Positions 47,270 to 57,431 of a DNA stretch of 62,936 nt are shown in pieces. Within the stretch, counting starts at the first letter, position 1, and each line of letters begins with the position of its first letter. The notes below the pieces were generated by a model. It saw nothing but the letters and a program-made list of their open reading frames with translations, had not been told where the DNA came from and did not search any database. The position numbers and the translations under genes were made by a program. The stretch comes from Coleofasciculus sp. LEGE 07092 (GTDB lineage: Bacteria > Cyanobacteriota > Cyanobacteriia > Cyanobacteriales > Coleofasciculaceae). Location: assembly GCF_015207375.1 (NCBI RefSeq), contig NZ_JADEWY010000020.1, positions 1-62,936 on the forward strand, written 5' to 3'.

Positions 47270-49294
47270 ATGATTCTCAGAGTAACGCCCAAGACGGGCA
47301 TGGGTAATGACAACGGCTGGATAACTCAGCTTAAGTGGCAAATTGCCCTTTTACTCCTCACGCTTTCCCACTCATCTCCTTCCCTGGCAGCTACGCCAAC
47401 TCAAACGACTAAACTCCTAGTTTTGCAAAGCTTGCAAATGCAGGAATTTGTGCAAATTTTAGCCGTCCGTGCCACTGCCGAACTAGAACGCCAACTGGCA
47501 GAAGACCAAGTGTTGAAGGAGAAAGCGCCTCCGCGTCAGGTAACATTCTTGTCTCAGCAGCCACCCCAAGTCATTGGGCAAGGCACCAAGTTGTCGGTAA
47601 ACGGTCGCACATTAACCGTTGCTTGGAAACAATGGCAGGTAGGAGGGTCGGTGCGCACGGGCATCAGTGATGTGGGAGTGCAGCAAGCTCTAGGGATAGA
47701 ACTCTTGAGTACGGGCGATTTCACTCGACAGCCGATTCAGTGGTTTTCTGCTTCACCCACGACACCCCTAGTTCTCCCTAGTCAGCTTAGTGGTGCTTAT
47801 CGCTATCTGGATATTACCGATTTTGCCAGACAGGTTGGCTGGCAGTTGCAAGTTGAAGGGGATACATTACGCCTCTCTTCGATACCCGCACGGGTGCAGA
47901 ATATCAGAATGGGGGTTCAACCGTGGGGCTTTCGGATTGTCATCGATTTAGATCGTCCAACTCCCTGGCAAATCAGCGATCGCCGCACAGAAGGCTCAAT
48001 TAACCTGGAAGCCCTAGCCGATCCCTCACTGGTTGAACGATTTACTCCTCCCCCAACCGAACAGGTGCAAGGGCAGGAAGATACAGCACCGATATCCGTT
48101 GGGGCGCAAGAGGATGAACCTGTTATCCGACTTGAAAACGGTCAGAACCAAACGACTATCCGTGTCGATATTCCACAGGGACAGCGGATGCAGGTTTTTA
48201 GTGTACCGAATCCCAATCGTTTGGTGATCGACCTGCGACCGGATGCCATGGTGGAAAAGAATATCCTTTGGGCACCGGGAATCCAGTGGCATCAGCGCTA
48301 CGTGAATCTGGGGGATGAACGATTTCCAGTGGTGTGGCTAGAAATTAACCCTAAAACCTCTGGTACACTTTTCAGACCGATTTGGAGCAATCCGAGTACC
48401 CAGGTAGGAACTGCTCCCCTGATTCAAACCGCTCAGTTATGGCAGGCAGTTGCAGCCATTAACGCTGGTTTTTTCAATCGCAACAACCAATTACCTTTGG
48501 GGGCAATTCGCCGCGATGGGCGCTGGTTTTCAGGTCCAATTCTCAACCGGGGTGCGATCGCTTGGACTGATCAAGGTCAATTTCAAGTCGGACGCCTCAG
48601 CCTCAGCGAAACCTTAGTCACCTCCGGAGGAGCGCGTTTCCCTATACTTTTTCTCAATAGCGGCTACGTTCAAGGTGGCATATCTCGCTATACACCGGAA
48701 TGGGGAGCCACCTACACCCCCCTGGTTGATAATGAAGTCATTTTTGTTGTTCAAAACGATCAGATCATGACTCAGCTACCAGGAGGGGTGGCAGGCACCG
48801 AAACCTTTGCCATTCCTACTAACGGCTACCTCCTAACCCTACGCTCTAACGGTACGACTTTCGATACTAATTTGCTCGGCATTGGAGAGGGTTTGCGAAT
48901 AGAGAGCAGCACCGTACCGGCTGAGTTCAATAGCTATCCGCACATCCTGGGTGCTGGTCCTCTTTTAGTGCAAAACGGACAAATTGTTTTGGATGCCAAA
49001 GCCGAACAATTTAGTGATGCCTTTATCCAGCAAGCTGCGGTCCGCTCTAGCATCGGTACTACCGCCCCAGGCACTCTAATTATGGCTGCCGTTCACTATG
49101 GCACAGGCGGGCGCGGTGTCACTCTCATGGAAATGGGTCAGCTTATGCAACAACTCGGAGCTGTTGATGCCCTTAATTTTGACGGTGGCAGTTCAACGGG
49201 ACTTTTTCTGGGAGGTCATCTCCTTGACCGTTCTCCTGATACGGCAGCCCGCGTTCATAATGCTCTGGGACTCTTTCGTTCCACTCTTCCTTAA
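47270..49294 (+). CDS. Exported phosphodiester glycosidase-family (NAGPA/DUF2233) protein with AMIN-like region
   Basis: 674 residues. Signal peptide around WQIALLLLTLSHSSPSLAA, then SH3/copper-amine-oxidase-like and AMIN-like beta regions (MGVQPWGFRIVIDLDRPTPW; VFSVPNPNRLVIDLRPDAM), and a C-terminal NAGPA domain (AAINAGFFNRNNQLPLGAI; AVDALNFDGGSSTGLFLGG). AMIN domains bind cell-wall components, so a periplasmic or envelope glycan-processing role is likely; the substrate is unknown. ATG 47270 gives a longer N-region before the signal; a later ATG (47300) is possible. Confidence 0.85.
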   Translation: MILRVTPKTGMGNDNGWITQLKWQIALLLLTLSHSSPSLAATPTQTTKLLVLQSLQMQEFVQILAVRATAELERQLAEDQVLKEKAPPRQVTFLSQQPPQVIGQGTKLSVNGRTLTVAWKQWQVGGSVRTGISDVGVQQALGIELLSTGDFTRQPIQWFSASPTTPLVLPSQLSGAYRYLDITDFARQVGWQLQVEGDTLRLSSIPARVQNIRMGVQPWGFRIVIDLDRPTPWQISDRRTEGSINLEALADPSLVERFTPPPTEQVQGQEDTAPISVGAQEDEPVIRLENGQNQTTIRVDIPQGQRMQVFSVPNPNRLVIDLRPDAMVEKNILWAPGIQWHQRYVNLGDERFPVVWLEINPKTSGTLFRPIWSNPSTQVGTAPLIQTAQLWQAVAAINAGFFNRNNQLPLGAIRRDGRWFSGPILNRGAIAWTDQGQFQVGRLSLSETLVTSGGARFPILFLNSGYVQGGISRYTPEWGATYTPLVDNEVIFVVQNDQIMTQLPGGVAGTETFAIPTNGYLLTLRSNGTTFDTNLLGIGEGLRIESSTVPAEFNSYPHILGAGPLLVQNGQIVLDAKAEQFSDAFIQQAAVRSSIGTTAPGTLIMAAVHYGTGGRGVTLMEMGQLMQQLGAVDALNFDGGSSTGLFLGGHLLDRSPDTAARVHNALGLFRSTLP

Positions 49295-49517
49295 GGAGGG
49301 GTTAATTATTTGAAGTTTTTGTAAAGCCCCATCGTCTCAATGTAAAGAGTTCATATAATTTGACTAATTCACCCCGCCAACTAGTGACAGGAGATGAATT
49401 TAGTTTGCTATGGTTAATTGTGGTTGGCTTTTTTCTGGTTTATAACTTGCCATAATACTCACCTAGTCAACAAATTTTCTTTAAATTGATTTTGTAGCCA
49501 TTTTCAGGAGAAAAATT

Positions 49518-49946
49518 ATGAGTCACTCACCAGCCATTTCTGAAGTTTCGACTCTCACCCTACCTGCATCCATGACTGTCGAAGGTGCAGCCGCTACAGA
49601 GCTGCGTCCTTGGGGTTCGTTTACGATTTTGGAAGAAGGGCGAGGATACAAAATTAAGCGTATTGAAGTGAAGCCGAATCATCGTCTTAGCTTGCAGATG
49701 CATTACCATCGCAGTGAGCATTGGATTGTTGTGAGTGGAACCGCTAAGGTCATTTGTGGCGATAATGAACTGATCGTTCACCAAAATCAGTCTACCTACG
49801 TTCCTCAAGGTCACGCGCACCGATTGGAAAATCCGGGCGTTATTCCGTTGGTACTCATTGAAGTTCAAAATGGCGAGTACTTGGGCGAAGACGACATTAT
49901 TCGGTTTGAGGATGACTACGCCCGTAATAAACCTGAACAAAAGTAA
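49518..49946 (+). CDS. Cupin protein, mannose-6-phosphate isomerase type II C-domain
   Basis: 142 residues forming one cupin: RPWGSFTILEEGRGYKIKRI, HYHRSEHWIVVSGTAKV with metal ligands HxH and E, and QGHAHRLENPG. This equals the C-terminal isomerase half of bifunctional ManC/AlgA; the GDP-mannose pyrophosphorylase half is absent. It probably interconverts mannose-6-phosphate and fructose-6-phosphate for glycan synthesis. AGGAG 9 bases before ATG. Confidence 0.9.
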   Translation: MSHSPAISEVSTLTLPASMTVEGAAATELRPWGSFTILEEGRGYKIKRIEVKPNHRLSLQMHYHRSEHWIVVSGTAKVICGDNELIVHQNQSTYVPQGHAHRLENPGVIPLVLIEVQNGEYLGEDDIIRFEDDYARNKPEQK

Positions 49947-49954
49947 GCTCAGAT

Positions 49955-50122
49955 CTTGCACCAGTCTCACTAACCGCCAGTGGTTTAAACCACTGTCTTA
50001 TAGCTGGCATTCGTCTTGCATACGACTGGATAAGAGTTTTAGTCCACGCTTTGTGGACTTAAGCTATTAGCCCAGAGTTAAAACTCCGGGCTAATTTTCG
50101 GGCTTATCGACAAAGGTGCAAG
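49955..50122. repeat. MITE-like structured repeat, copy 2
   Basis: CTTGCACCAGT to AAAGGTGCAAG, 168 bp, matching copy 1 (2920-3085) along its length. Internal hairpins AGTCCACGCTTTGTGGACTT and TAGCCCAGAGT-TAAA-ACTCCGGGCTA. Begins nine bases after the cupin stop codon. Confidence 0.78.
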
Positions 50123-50130
50123 TTATTCAG

Positions 50131-50200
50131 TTGAAATGGACTTAAGCTATTAGCCCGGAGTTTTAACTCGGGGCGGGTTTTCGGGTTTACCGACAGTGGA
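50131..50200. repeat. MITE-like structured repeat, partial copy 3
   Basis: Right-hand half of the same repeat (ATGGACTTAAGCTATTAGCC ... CGGGTTTACCGACAGTGGA), directly behind copy 2 and 12 bases before the guaA stop codon on the other strand. Confidence 0.7.
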
Positions 50201-50211
50201 TTAGAGAAATA

Positions 50212-51861
50212 TTATTCCCACTCAATAGTTCCAGGCGGCTTAGAGGTGATGTCGTAAACCACCCGATTAACGCCCTTAACTTCATTAACAATGCGGTTGG
50301 AAATAAGTTCCAGTAAATCGTAAGGAACCCGCGACCAGTCAGCCGTCATTCCATCCTCACTAGACACAAAGCGTAAGACAATCGGGTAAGCATAGGTGCG
50401 CTGATCCCCCATTACTCCTACACTCCGCACCGGCAGCAGTACAGCAAAGGCTTGCCAAAGCTCATGGTATAGTCCATGCCGATTAATTTCCTGACGAACG
50501 ATGTAATCGGCGTCACGCAAGATATCCAGCCGTTCCTCAGTGACTTCGCCGATAATCCGAATTGCCAATCCTGGTCCTGGGAAGGGATGGCGCTGAACAA
50601 TTTCCCCTGGTAAGCCAATCGAGCGACCCACTTTGCGCACTTCATCTTTAAAGAGTTTGCGCAAGGGTTCGACTAACTTGAAGCGCAAGTCTTTTGGCAA
50701 ACCGCCAACATTGTGATGGCTCTTGATTTTTACTGCCACTCGCTCCCCAGTTTTGGGATCGACGTTAGTATCGGCTGATTCAATCACGTCAGGGTAGAGC
50801 GTACCCTGAGCTAGATAATTAAATGGTCCAAGACGTTTAGACTCTTCTTCAAAGACGCTAATGAATTCGTGACCGATGCACCTGCGCTTTTCTTCTGGGT
50901 CAGTGATGCCGTTGATTTGAGTTAAGAAGCGATCGCGAGCATCTACATATTCTACCGGAATGTGGAACTGCTCCTGAAACAGCTTCAGCAACCGCTCTGG
51001 CTCACCCTTGCGCATGAAGCCTTGATCGATGAACATACAAGTGAGCTGGTCGCCAATGGCTTTGTACAGCAAAAAGGCAAGGGTGGAGGAATCGACACCC
51101 CCAGAAAGGGCTAGCAGCACCCGTTTTTCTCCCACCCTGGCACGAATTTCCCGAATGCTTTCCTCAACGAAGGCTTCCGTCGTCCAAGTGGGTTGACAAT
51201 TGCAGATGTGGTAAACAAAGTTGCGGATTAGTGCCAGACCTCCAACCGAATGTACTACTTCCGGGTGGAACTGTACGCCGTACAGCTTTCTCTGGTGGTG
51301 CGCGATCGCAGCACAAGGAGTATTCTCAGTATGCGCTAAGACTTCAAATCCTTCGGGCAATGCCTCACAGGAATCGCCGTGGCTCATCCACATGGTCGAG
51401 CCTTCTTCCACGTTAGTCAGTAAATCAGTGGGGTCGTCAATGAGTAACGATGCCTTGCCATATTCAGCTCGTTCGGCACGGGTAACTTTTCCACCCAGTT
51501 GCTGCACCATTAACTGCATCCCGTAGCAAACTCCCAGCACGGGAATGCCCAGATTCCAAATCTCTGGGTCACACTGGGGAGCAGCCTTGTCATAGACAGA
51601 ATTGGGACCGCCGGACAGTATAATTCCTCGGGGGCTAAGTTGCCGGAGTTGTTCGGCAGTGGTGCGATAGGAAATAACCTCTGAATAAACTTGGGTTTCG
51701 CGGATGCGACGTGCAATTAGTTCGGAGTATTGAGAGCCAAAATCCAAAATGACGATCATCTGGCGATTTAGCTGCTTTTGTAGAGAGGCAGTCGGTATCC
51801 TCTCAACGTTGGGAGATGCTTTTTCTGTCTGTAGTGTCACTGCTGTTGTCCGTGATACCAA
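50212..51861 (-). CDS. guaA: GMP synthase (glutamine-hydrolysing)
   Basis: 549 residues. Class I glutamine amidotransferase domain ([18 protein letters not shown]; nucleophile in GVCYGMQLM; His/Glu in QFHPEV), ATP-pyrophosphatase P-loop [16 protein letters not shown], and C-terminal dimerisation domain ending KPPGTIEWE. Converts XMP to GMP. An N-terminal extension of about 30 residues precedes [11 protein letters not shown], so a start further in is possible. cbiD lies 126 bases upstream on the same strand. Confidence 0.96.
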   Translation of the reverse strand: MVSRTTAVTLQTEKASPNVERIPTASLQKQLNRQMIVILDFGSQYSELIARRIRETQVYSEVISYRTTAEQLRQLSPRGIILSGGPNSVYDKAAPQCDPEIWNLGIPVLGVCYGMQLMVQQLGGKVTRAERAEYGKASLLIDDPTDLLTNVEEGSTMWMSHGDSCEALPEGFEVLAHTENTPCAAIAHHQRKLYGVQFHPEVVHSVGGLALIRNFVYHICNCQPTWTTEAFVEESIREIRARVGEKRVLLALSGGVDSSTLAFLLYKAIGDQLTCMFIDQGFMRKGEPERLLKLFQEQFHIPVEYVDARDRFLTQINGITDPEEKRRCIGHEFISVFEEESKRLGPFNYLAQGTLYPDVIESADTNVDPKTGERVAVKIKSHHNVGGLPKDLRFKLVEPLRKLFKDEVRKVGRSIGLPGEIVQRHPFPGPGLAIRIIGEVTEERLDILRDADYIVRQEINRHGLYHELWQAFAVLLPVRSVGVMGDQRTYAYPIVLRFVSSEDGMTADWSRVPYDLLELISNRIVNEVKGVNRVVYDITSKPPGTIEWE

Positions 51862-51987
51862 TCGTGGGAATATGCAATTATCTCGCTGCCAAAATAAACT
51901 TATGAGCGGCGAGAATCTATTGCAGTCAATAAATCGGTCAAAACCTTATGGCTTTTAGAGAATTAGCCTATAGATATTCTTACCAAG

Positions 51988-53109
51988 TTAGCATAATTGT
52001 CCTAGTAACGTAGCACCGATTTGACTAGTGGTGACGATCTGGCGATCGCGATCAAATAGCACTGAACCAACTTGAACGCTTTGTTCTGAATGCTTGCGGA
52101 TGTAGTCCTGGGAGCGTTGATCGATAGCAAAAGCGATCGCGCCATAAACCTGTTCAACCCAATTACTACCTTCAGCGATATCTAATTGCCGGAGATATTG
52201 CAGCGCTACTTCCGTTGTCGGACTGGTAAAGATTACCTGTAACACTGAGGTTGGTAAACCCACTTGAGCGCAGTGAGCTGTAAGAATTTCTAACCGTCCA
52301 TCGGCGAGGTGGTGGTGGGTGTGAAAAATGCCGCCTGCTAATTTGATTAACTTACCGTGGTAGCCAAATAGCAAAATAGCCGGAACATGCTGCAATCCGG
52401 CGGTAACGAATAACGGTCCGAGCCAATTCGCTGTTTTAACCAACTGCTCTGGATTTATTCCTAAATTTCGGGCTAAATCTAAACCATTTTCCCCGACGCA
52501 GAAGACCAAACAATTAAAACGGCTGGCTTTCTCTTGCAATTCTTGCCGATAAGCTTCTAATTGCTCAGGAGAACTTAAGGGTTGAGAAATACCCGTCGTT
52601 CCTAGCAACGAGAGTCCTTCGACCACCCCAAAGGCAGCATTAGAGGTACGTTCTGCTAATTGGCGTCCTGCTGGGAGAATAAAGGTGACTTGAATTTTTT
52701 CTGCTGCTGCTAGTAGACGGCTCAGGTTGTCTTGCAGTAGACGCTGGGCGTAGGAGTAGATTGCTGCCTTGCCCCCTGCATTCATTTGCCGTCCAATTCC
52801 TTCACCCCCCAGTATCCGTACTTGTTCGCATTGATTGGGTTGCCCCCATTCTACTAATGCCCAAATTGGAGTATTGCGCGTGAGGTCGAGGTTATCACCG
52901 GGATCACTGCGCGTGATGGCTAGTGCTATACCTTCTCGGAGTCCTGCCACTTGCTCAATAGGAATGCTGACAGTTTCAGGCGGTGCGATTAAATCTACGG
53001 ATACGGCGTTTAGAGGTTGGGGTTGGCGCAACCAACGCAGGGCAGCAATAGCTGCGGCACAGGCAAAAACGGGTAAGGTGTAGCCTGATTGAGGTTGGGA
53101 AGCAGTCAT
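51988..53109 (-). CDS. cbiD: Cobalt-precorrin-5B (C1)-methyltransferase CbiD
   Basis: 373 residues with CbiD blocks SGYTLPVFACAAAIAALRWL, DPGDNLDLTRNTPIWALVEW, VRILGGEGIGR and LLFGYHGKLIKLAGGIFHTH. Methylates C1 in the anaerobic (early-cobalt) corrin pathway to B12/pseudo-B12. No other cobalamin gene or cobalamin riboswitch was seen nearby. Confidence 0.93.
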   Translation of the reverse strand: MTASQPQSGYTLPVFACAAAIAALRWLRQPQPLNAVSVDLIAPPETVSIPIEQVAGLREGIALAITRSDPGDNLDLTRNTPIWALVEWGQPNQCEQVRILGGEGIGRQMNAGGKAAIYSYAQRLLQDNLSRLLAAAEKIQVTFILPAGRQLAERTSNAAFGVVEGLSLLGTTGISQPLSSPEQLEAYRQELQEKASRFNCLVFCVGENGLDLARNLGINPEQLVKTANWLGPLFVTAGLQHVPAILLFGYHGKLIKLAGGIFHTHHHLADGRLEILTAHCAQVGLPTSVLQVIFTSPTTEVALQYLRQLDIAEGSNWVEQVYGAIAFAIDQRSQDYIRKHSEQSVQVGSVLFDRDRQIVTTSQIGATLLGQLC

Positions 53110-53157
53110 TCAAGGGGAAATCAAGGGGTACTGTTAGGCGATCGCTCCCCTGCCCTA

Positions 53158-53331
53158 TCAATGGGCAATCAAACAGGAGTTCGATCGCTGGATTGACAGC
53201 AATTGAGTAGGGCAATTGGGCAACTCTCGCAACGATTTTAAATCCTTGTTGCTTAACTCTCGCTCAAACAACACATTTAGAAAAATTGCAAAGACAGTGG
53301 GGTAGGCTAACAAAACTAATAATCCGATCAT
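53158..53331 (-). CDS. Small single-helix membrane protein (57 aa)
   Basis: Starts MIGLLVLLAYPTVFAIFLNV (one transmembrane helix), then a short soluble tail rich in Leu, Asn and Ser. A textbook Shine-Dalgarno GGAGGTG lies about six bases before ATG 53331, which decides this start over the upstream ATG at 53346. Function unknown. Confidence 0.6.
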   Translation of the reverse strand: MIGLLVLLAYPTVFAIFLNVLFERELSNKDLKSLRELPNCPTQLLSIQRSNSCLIAH

Positions 53332-53349
53332 AAAAATCACCTCCACTAT

Positions 53350-53562
53350 TAAATACGTCCAGTGAGTTGGAGATTATGCACATTAGTTTCAATTCTTTAC
53401 ATTTAGATAATGTACAGAATGAATGCTCTTGATCACAAAGGCAGCGGAGATAGGATCACCAAGGACTGATGACCTAAAACGATGCCTCTTTATCAGAAGC
53501 GATCGCAAAATAGGGAGGTTGCACTAGACCTGACCGACCCGCCAGAGTTGGCGGTTTTTTTT
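53350..53562 (+). ncRNA. Candidate small RNA ending in an orphan terminator
   Basis: The plus strand has a strong intrinsic terminator at 53539-53562 but no upstream plus-strand gene: the nearest upstream plus CDS ends at 49946. The sequence between holds possible pairing (AGGCAGCG with CGATGCCT). The 5' end is unknown and could lie anywhere from about 53350 to 53470. It matches no RNA family that I recognise. The rest of the 340-base gap (53332-53671) has nothing else visible. Confidence 0.4.
53539..53562 (+). terminator. Rho-independent terminator without an upstream gene
   Basis: CCGCCA-GAGT-TGGCGG followed by eight T. Six GC-rich pairs with a tetraloop and a U8 tract. Confidence 0.88.
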
Positions 53563-53671
53563 AGAGTACCGTTTGCGGGTTGTTGTTTACCAGTCCTAGA
53601 TTTGAGAAACTAAGTTGGCTCATTACCTAAAGTGCAGTAGCATAAGCTAGTTTGGGTTTTGTAAGAAACTG

Positions 53672-53998
53672 ATGATTCATCTGAGTACAGTGGCAGCCAA
53701 AGAGATCAACCGCTTGCAGTTGAAGCACCAGCAGCTAGAGGCACGACTGCGCTTGGGAGTTCAAAAGGGGGGCTGTGCTGAGTTTTACTACACCCTCGAT
53801 TTTGATGAAGGCATCAACCCAGGCGATCGCATTTATGAGTGTGGTGGAATCTCAGTTATCGTAGATGAGCAAAGCGTCCATTACATCGCTGATTTGACCC
53901 TAGAGTACTCAGAAGACCTGATGGGCGGCGGATTTAGATTCCATAACCCGAAGGCACTAGAAAGCTGTGGTTGTGGCAACTCTTTTCGAGCTGGGTAA
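53672..53998 (+). CDS. HesB/IscA/ErpA-type iron-sulfur assembly protein
   Basis: 108 residues with the A-type scaffold cysteines: one in QKGGCAEFYY and the C-terminal CGCG in ESCGCGNSF. A-type proteins bind iron or Fe-S clusters for transfer to apoproteins. It precedes rpsL by 92 bases, with a separate promoter between. ATG start. Confidence 0.9.
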   Translation: MIHLSTVAAKEINRLQLKHQQLEARLRLGVQKGGCAEFYYTLDFDEGINPGDRIYECGGISVIVDEQSVHYIADLTLEYSEDLMGGGFRFHNPKALESCGCGNSFRAG

Positions 53999-54006
53999 AG
54001 TTTAAA

Positions 54007-54036
54007 TTGGCACTTTTGCCAAAATGTCGGTATAAT
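54007..54036 (+). promoter_or_regulatory. Sigma-70-type promoter of the str operon with dyad over -35
   Basis: TTGGCA (54007-54012), 18-base spacer, TATAAT (54031-54036), 55 bases before the rpsL ATG. The -35 lies in a dyad TTGGCA-CTTT-TGCCAA, a possible operator or start of a leader hairpin. Confidence 0.7.
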
Positions 54037-54090
54037 CAGAATTTGTCGATTGTTATGATAGTGAAAAGAAAGCTTTACGCGCCGTAACTC

Positions 54091-54462
54091 ATGCCAACTA
54101 TTCAGCAGCTCATTCGTAGCGAACGCTTCAAAGCTAAGAAGAAAACTAAGTCGCCTGCGCTGAAGCAATGTCCGCAGCGTCGCGGTGTGTGTACGCGAGT
54201 TTACACAACAACACCTAAAAAACCGAACTCAGCCCTGCGAAAAGTGGCAAGAGTGCGTCTGACATCTGGTTTTGAAGTGACGGCATACATTCCAGGTATC
54301 GGTCACAACCTCCAAGAACACTCAGTCGTGATGCTCAGGGGAGGTCGTGTTAAAGACTTACCCGGCGTTAGATATCACATCATTCGGGGAACCTTGGATA
54401 CTGCCGGAGTTAAGGATCGACGTCAGGGTCGTTCCAAGTATGGAACAAAGCGTCCCAAGTAA
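54091..54462 (+). CDS. rpsL: 30S ribosomal protein S12
   Basis: 123 residues, normal length: [40 protein letters not shown] with the conserved decoding-site lysines, and [20 protein letters not shown]. First gene of the str operon. Confidence 0.98.
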   Translation: MPTIQQLIRSERFKAKKKTKSPALKQCPQRRGVCTRVYTTTPKKPNSALRKVARVRLTSGFEVTAYIPGIGHNLQEHSVVMLRGGRVKDLPGVRYHIIRGTLDTAGVKDRRQGRSKYGTKRPK

Positions 54463-54750
54463 GCTACAATCCGTCTGCCCCATTCCGAGTTACAGGATGC
54501 TAGGGTAGTGTCCTGAACTCATTCTGGTTTTAGCTAGACTGAGAGGCTGAAAAAATCAGGTTAAGTTTACTACCAAAGTAAAGCTTGTTGTTGAGATGCA
54601 ACGAGATAAAACCTGTGCTGGTTGAGGAAACTATGAACTTAATAGTGAGTTAAATAGACCTGAATCAAATCATTAGCAGCCTAGGGGTCAGTTGCGTCCG
54701 CTAGGTATTTTTCAACGTTTGCAATTGTCTATATTTTTTAAGGCTTAACT
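54463..54750. other. rpsL-rpsG spacer with stem before rpsG
   Basis: 288 bases without a gene. A stem CCTAG(GGGTCAGTTGCGTCCG)CTAGG lies about 45 bases before rpsG. The spacer could carry an internal promoter or an S7-type autogenous site; neither is proven. Confidence 0.45.
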
Positions 54751-55221
54751 ATGTCTCGTCGTACAGTTGTAAAAAAACGTCCTGTCCCCCCTGATCCGGT
54801 TTACAACAGTCGCCTGATCAGTATGATGGTGCGACGGATTATGCGTAGTGGCAAGAAATCCCTTGCCTATGGGATTATCTACGATGCCATGAAAATCATT
54901 GAGGAGCGAACGGGCAGCGAGCCTCTTGCTACATTTGAGAAAGCCATGCGGAATGTAACGCCGTTGGTTGAAGTAAAAGCCCGTCGCGTGGGAGGGGCGA
55001 CTTATCAAGTACCGATGGAAGTCCGCTCTGACCGAGGCACCAGTTTGGCAATGCGCTGGCTGATCCAATTTTCAAGGTCTAGAGCAGGTCGGACAATGGC
55101 TAGCAAGCTAGCCAATGAACTGATGGATGCTGCTAATGAAACCGGTAATGCTATTCGTAAACGGGAAGAAACCCATCGAATGGCAGATGCAAACAAAGCT
55201 TTTGCCCATTACCGATACTAA
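54751..55221 (+). CDS. rpsG: 30S ribosomal protein S7
   Basis: 156 residues: [39 protein letters not shown], and the C-terminal [20 protein letters not shown]. Binds the 3' domain of 16S rRNA. Follows rpsL by 288 bases and precedes fusA by 111. Confidence 0.98.
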   Translation: MSRRTVVKKRPVPPDPVYNSRLISMMVRRIMRSGKKSLAYGIIYDAMKIIEERTGSEPLATFEKAMRNVTPLVEVKARRVGGATYQVPMEVRSDRGTSLAMRWLIQFSRSRAGRTMASKLANELMDAANETGNAIRKREETHRMADANKAFAHYRY

Positions 55222-55332
55222 CGACGTTCTCTAGCAGATTTAGGTACACAAACGCCTAAAAATTTAAACAAAGTATAGAATTGTAAAGAGATAGCAACGT
55301 GTAAAATTGCGGCGCAGACGAAGGAGGTAGCT

Positions 55333-57408
55333 GTGGCACGTACCATCCCGCTTGAGAAAGTACGCAATATGGGCATTGCAGCCCATATTGATGCGGGCAA
55401 AACAACAACAACGGAACGAATCCTGTTTTATTCAGGAATTGTTCACAAAATCGGTGAAGTCCATGACGGAACAGCCGTAACTGACTGGATGGAACAAGAG
55501 CGGGAGCGAGGAATCACCATTACTGCCGCTGCCATCAGCACTAGCTGGAAAGACCATCGAATCAATATTATTGATACGCCAGGTCACGTTGACTTCACAA
55601 TTGAAGTCGAACGCTCAATGCGGGTTTTAGATGGCGTGATCGCTGTGTTCTGCTCAGTGGGAGGTGTGCAGCCACAATCGGAAACTGTGTGGCGGCAAGC
55701 AGACCGCTACAAAGTGCCGAGAATAGCCTTCGTCAATAAGATGGACCGCACCGGAGCCAATTTCTTTAAGGTTTACGAGCAAATTCGCGATCGCTTGCGG
55801 TCGAATGCCGTCGCGATTCAAATTCCCATCGGCAGCGAAACTGAATTTAGAGGAATTGTAGATTTGGTCAGGATGCGAGCCAAAGTCTACAACAACGACT
55901 TGGGAACGGATATTGAAGACGTCGAAATCCCTGAAGACATTAAAGAGCTGGCTCAAGAGTACCATTCCAAACTCGTTGAATCGGTGGCTGAAACCGATGA
56001 AAGGTTACTAGAAAAGTACTTAGAAGGCGAGGAAATTAGCGAAGACGAAATCCGCAAAGTTCTGCGCAAAGGCACCATTGCAGGCACAATCGTACCTGTA
56101 CTGTGTGGCTCTGCATTTAAGAACAAAGGGGTTCAGCTTCTGCTAGATGGTGTTGTTGATTACTTACCGTCTCCCACCGAAGTACCGCCAATTCAAGGAA
56201 CCTTACCTGACGGAACCGTGGCAGAGAGAGTTGCTGATGATGAAGCCCCTCTATCAGCTCTGGCATTCAAAATCATGGCAGACCCCTACGGTCGCTTGAC
56301 ATTCTTGAGGGTTTACTCGGGAATCCTAAAGAAAGGCAGCTACGTCCTCAACTCCACTAAAGATCAGAAAGAACGCATCTCCCGCTTGATTATCTTGAAG
56401 GCAAATGAGCGGATTGAGGTTGATGAACTGCGGGCTGGTGACTTAGGAGCTGCCATTGGCTTGAAAGACACCATTACAGGCGATACTATTTGCGGCGAAG
56501 AGGCTCCAGTTGTATTGGAATCCCTCTACATTCCAGAACCCGTAATCTCCGTGGCAGTAGAACCCAAAACTAAACAGGATATGGAGAAGCTTTCCAAAGC
56601 GCTCCAATCCTTATCGGAAGAAGACCCGACATTCCGCGTCAGTATTGACCCCGAAACTAACCAGACTGTAATTGCTGGAATGGGCGAACTGCACCTGGAA
56701 ATTCTGGTAGACCGGATGCTGCGGGAGTTTAAAGTTGAAGCGAACGTCGGTGCGCCCCAGGTGGCTTACCGCGAAACGGTTCGCAAAAATGTTAAGGCGG
56801 AAGGCAAGTTTATCCGTCAAAGTGGCGGTAAAGGTCAGTACGGTCACGTCGTGATTCAACTCGAGCCAGGAGAACCCGGTACTGGATTTGAGTTTGTCTC
56901 CAAGATTGTTGGCGGTTCTATACCGAAAGAATTCATTTCGCCAGCAGAGCAAGGGATGAAAGAGGCTTGCGAGTCCGGCATTCTAGCTGGATATCCGGTC
57001 ATCGATCTCAAAGCCACTTTAGTAGATGGGTCTTATCACGATGTAGACTCTTCAGAGATGGCATTTAAGATTGCTGGCTCAATGGCAATTCGAGAAGCCG
57101 TGATAAAAGCTTCACCCGTTCTGTTAGAGCCTATGATGAAAGTGGAAGTTGAAGTGCCTGAAGACTTCCTAGGGGATGTCATGGGTGACCTCAACTCCCG
57201 TCGGGGTCAAATTGAAGGGATGGGCACTGAAGAAAGTATTGCCAAAGTCACTGCGAAAGTTCCACTAGCAGAGATGTTTGGTTATGCTACGGATATCCGC
57301 TCGAAGACCCAAGGTCGGGGTATCTTTTCGATGGAGTTCAGTCACTACGAAGAGGTGCCTCGCAACGTGGCTGAAGCTATCATTGCTAAGAGCAAAGGGA
57401 ACGCATAA
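55333..57408 (+). CDS. fusA: Elongation factor G
   Basis: 691 residues. G1 [16 protein letters not shown]2 [11 protein letters not shown]3 DTPGHVDF, G4 NKMD, then domains II-V. Translocase of the ribosome. GTG start preceded by AAGGAGGTAGCT, a strong ribosome site. Confidence 0.98.
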   Translation: MARTIPLEKVRNMGIAAHIDAGKTTTTERILFYSGIVHKIGEVHDGTAVTDWMEQERERGITITAAAISTSWKDHRINIIDTPGHVDFTIEVERSMRVLDGVIAVFCSVGGVQPQSETVWRQADRYKVPRIAFVNKMDRTGANFFKVYEQIRDRLRSNAVAIQIPIGSETEFRGIVDLVRMRAKVYNNDLGTDIEDVEIPEDIKELAQEYHSKLVESVAETDERLLEKYLEGEEISEDEIRKVLRKGTIAGTIVPVLCGSAFKNKGVQLLLDGVVDYLPSPTEVPPIQGTLPDGTVAERVADDEAPLSALAFKIMADPYGRLTFLRVYSGILKKGSYVLNSTKDQKERISRLIILKANERIEVDELRAGDLGAAIGLKDTITGDTICGEEAPVVLESLYIPEPVISVAVEPKTKQDMEKLSKALQSLSEEDPTFRVSIDPETNQTVIAGMGELHLEILVDRMLREFKVEANVGAPQVAYRETVRKNVKAEGKFIRQSGGKGQYGHVVIQLEPGEPGTGFEFVSKIVGGSIPKEFISPAEQGMKEACESGILAGYPVIDLKATLVDGSYHDVDSSEMAFKIAGSMAIREAVIKASPVLLEPMMKVEVEVPEDFLGDVMGDLNSRRGQIEGMGTEESIAKVTAKVPLAEMFGYATDIRSKTQGRGIFSMEFSHYEEVPRNVAEAIIAKSKGNA

Positions 57409-57431
57409 CTAGGAAAAGGAAAACGTAATTC

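Noticed and set aside
51862-53346. Cobalamin riboswitch near cbiD
   Set aside because: No B12-box-like sequence seen in the spacers on either side.
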